Assembly: GCA_913775725.1 (NCBI GenBank)
Contig: CAJYNG010000022.1
Location: 124,001 to 188,000, forward strand
DNA length: 64,000 nucleotides
Origin: an uncultured Stenotrophomonas sp.
GTDB taxonomy: Bacteria > Pseudomonadota > Gammaproteobacteria > Xanthomonadales > Xanthomonadaceae
Direction: 5' to 3'
In this document: positions 63,638 to 64,000 of the stretch, in pieces
Layout: every line of letters begins with the position of its first letter
Position numbering within the stretch: the stretch's first letter is position 1
Made by a program: the position numbers and the translations under genes
The notes under the pieces: generated by a model
What the model saw: the letters and a program-made list of their open reading frames with translations, nothing else
Databases searched by the model: none
Told to the model about the DNA's origin: nothing

Positions 63638-64000
63638 ATGACCGTTGCCGCTACCGCTTCCGACGACTTCCTGGGCCATCCCAAGGGCGTCTACGTCTGC
63701 TTCTTCACTGAAATGTGGGAGCGCTTCTCCTTCTACGGCATGAAGGCGCTGCTGCTGCTGTACCTGACCAAGTACCACCTGTTCGGCGACAAGGCCGGCC
63801 TGGACCTGCTCGGTGCCTACGGCGGCCTGGTGTACTGCATCCCGGTGTTCGGCGGCATGCTGGCCGACCGCTGGCTGGGCATGCGCCGGGCGGTGCTGTT
63901 CGGCGGCATCCTGCTGGTGCTCGGCCACCTTGGCATGGCCTTCGAAGGCCACGCCGCCTACCGGGTGAACGGCGAAGTGGTGCGCGACACCTCGGCACTG
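63638..64000 (+). CDS. PTR/POT-family peptide transporter (partial, continues past the right edge)
   Basis: The first 121 residues of a proton-dependent di/tripeptide transporter. HPKGVYVCFFTEMWERFSFY contains the ExxERF/W motif that binds and couples protons. YGGLVYCIPVFGGMLADRWLGMRR is the next signature. It is cut by the window edge. Divergent from the OPT gene and close to the S9 peptidase, so peptide use is the common theme. Confidence 0.93.
   Translation, partial: MTVAATASDDFLGHPKGVYVCFFTEMWERFSFYGMKALLLLYLTKYHLFGDKAGLDLLGAYGGLVYCIPVFGGMLADRWLGMRRAVLFGGILLVLGHLGMAFEGHAAYRVNGEVVRDTSAL

Overview
The window is chromosomal DNA from a GC-rich gammaproteobacterium of the family Xanthomonadaceae, most likely Stenotrophomonas. 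The reasons are the family-typical protein sequences (Xanthomonas-like MinC, UvrA and MurJ), the GC-rich third codon positions, and many intergenic inverted repeats ending in GTAG (GTAGTGCCGGCC..., GTAGAGCCGAGC...), which look like the SMAG repeats known from S. maltophilia. No database search was possible. All family names rest on motifs and remembered family sequences.

Layout. 1-2836 (minus): the cytochrome bo3 quinol oxidase genes cyoA and cyoB, with cyoB cut by the window edge. 3189-3824: a GyrI-like ligand-binding protein. 3858-12483: an accessory island in the 3' end of a tRNA-Thr(CGT) gene, bounded by a perfect 78-bp direct repeat. It carries a broken integrase, a secreted Rhs system split over two polypeptides, a candidate immunity gene, two orphan immunity-like genes and a decayed third copy of the attachment repeat. 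12570-16554: a D-lactate dehydrogenase family gene and an autotransporter with a ClpP-like N-terminal region. 16793-21086: an ECF sigma / FecR / TonB-dependent receptor surface-signalling operon. 21133-25417: DUF3592-like protein, small secreted protein, YhhN protein and M61 peptidase. 25585-32557 (minus): the conserved murJ-ribF-ileS-lspA-ispH block. 32660-34982: rpsT, then rplU-rpmA and obgE. 35299-38708: uvrA and a coupled thioesterase.

38806-46592 holds an unknown protein, a PCuAC copper chaperone, a crotonase, tesB, a DUF2007 protein, a sigma factor fused to a membrane domain, an EF-hand protein, bpt and a secreted EEP-fold hydrolase. 46664-47851 (minus) is purT. 47989-49868 is a compact SPFH / ribbon-helix-helix / DUF4177 / PH-like operon behind a palindromic operator candidate. 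49878-54502 holds an M15 peptidase, DUF423 protein, SRPBCC protein and a two-component pair. 54653-57148 is GNAT-minC-minD-minE. 57195-64000 holds a HEACH-motif protein, a DUF819 membrane protein and a peptide-use cluster (S9 peptidase, OPT transporter, PTR/POT transporter cut by the right edge).

Two themes stand out. The first is the tRNA-Thr island with its bipartite Rhs: the split falls between two segments that are contiguous in ordinary Rhs shells, and both halves have their own signal peptide. The second is the density of palindromic repeats: a GGGGTCAGATCCCTTT family (seven copies), an AAAAGGGGACGGAGGGGAT family (four copies) and the GTAG-ended family. One repeat is nested inside another, one supplies a stop codon, and tandem pairs flank the S9 peptidase gene.
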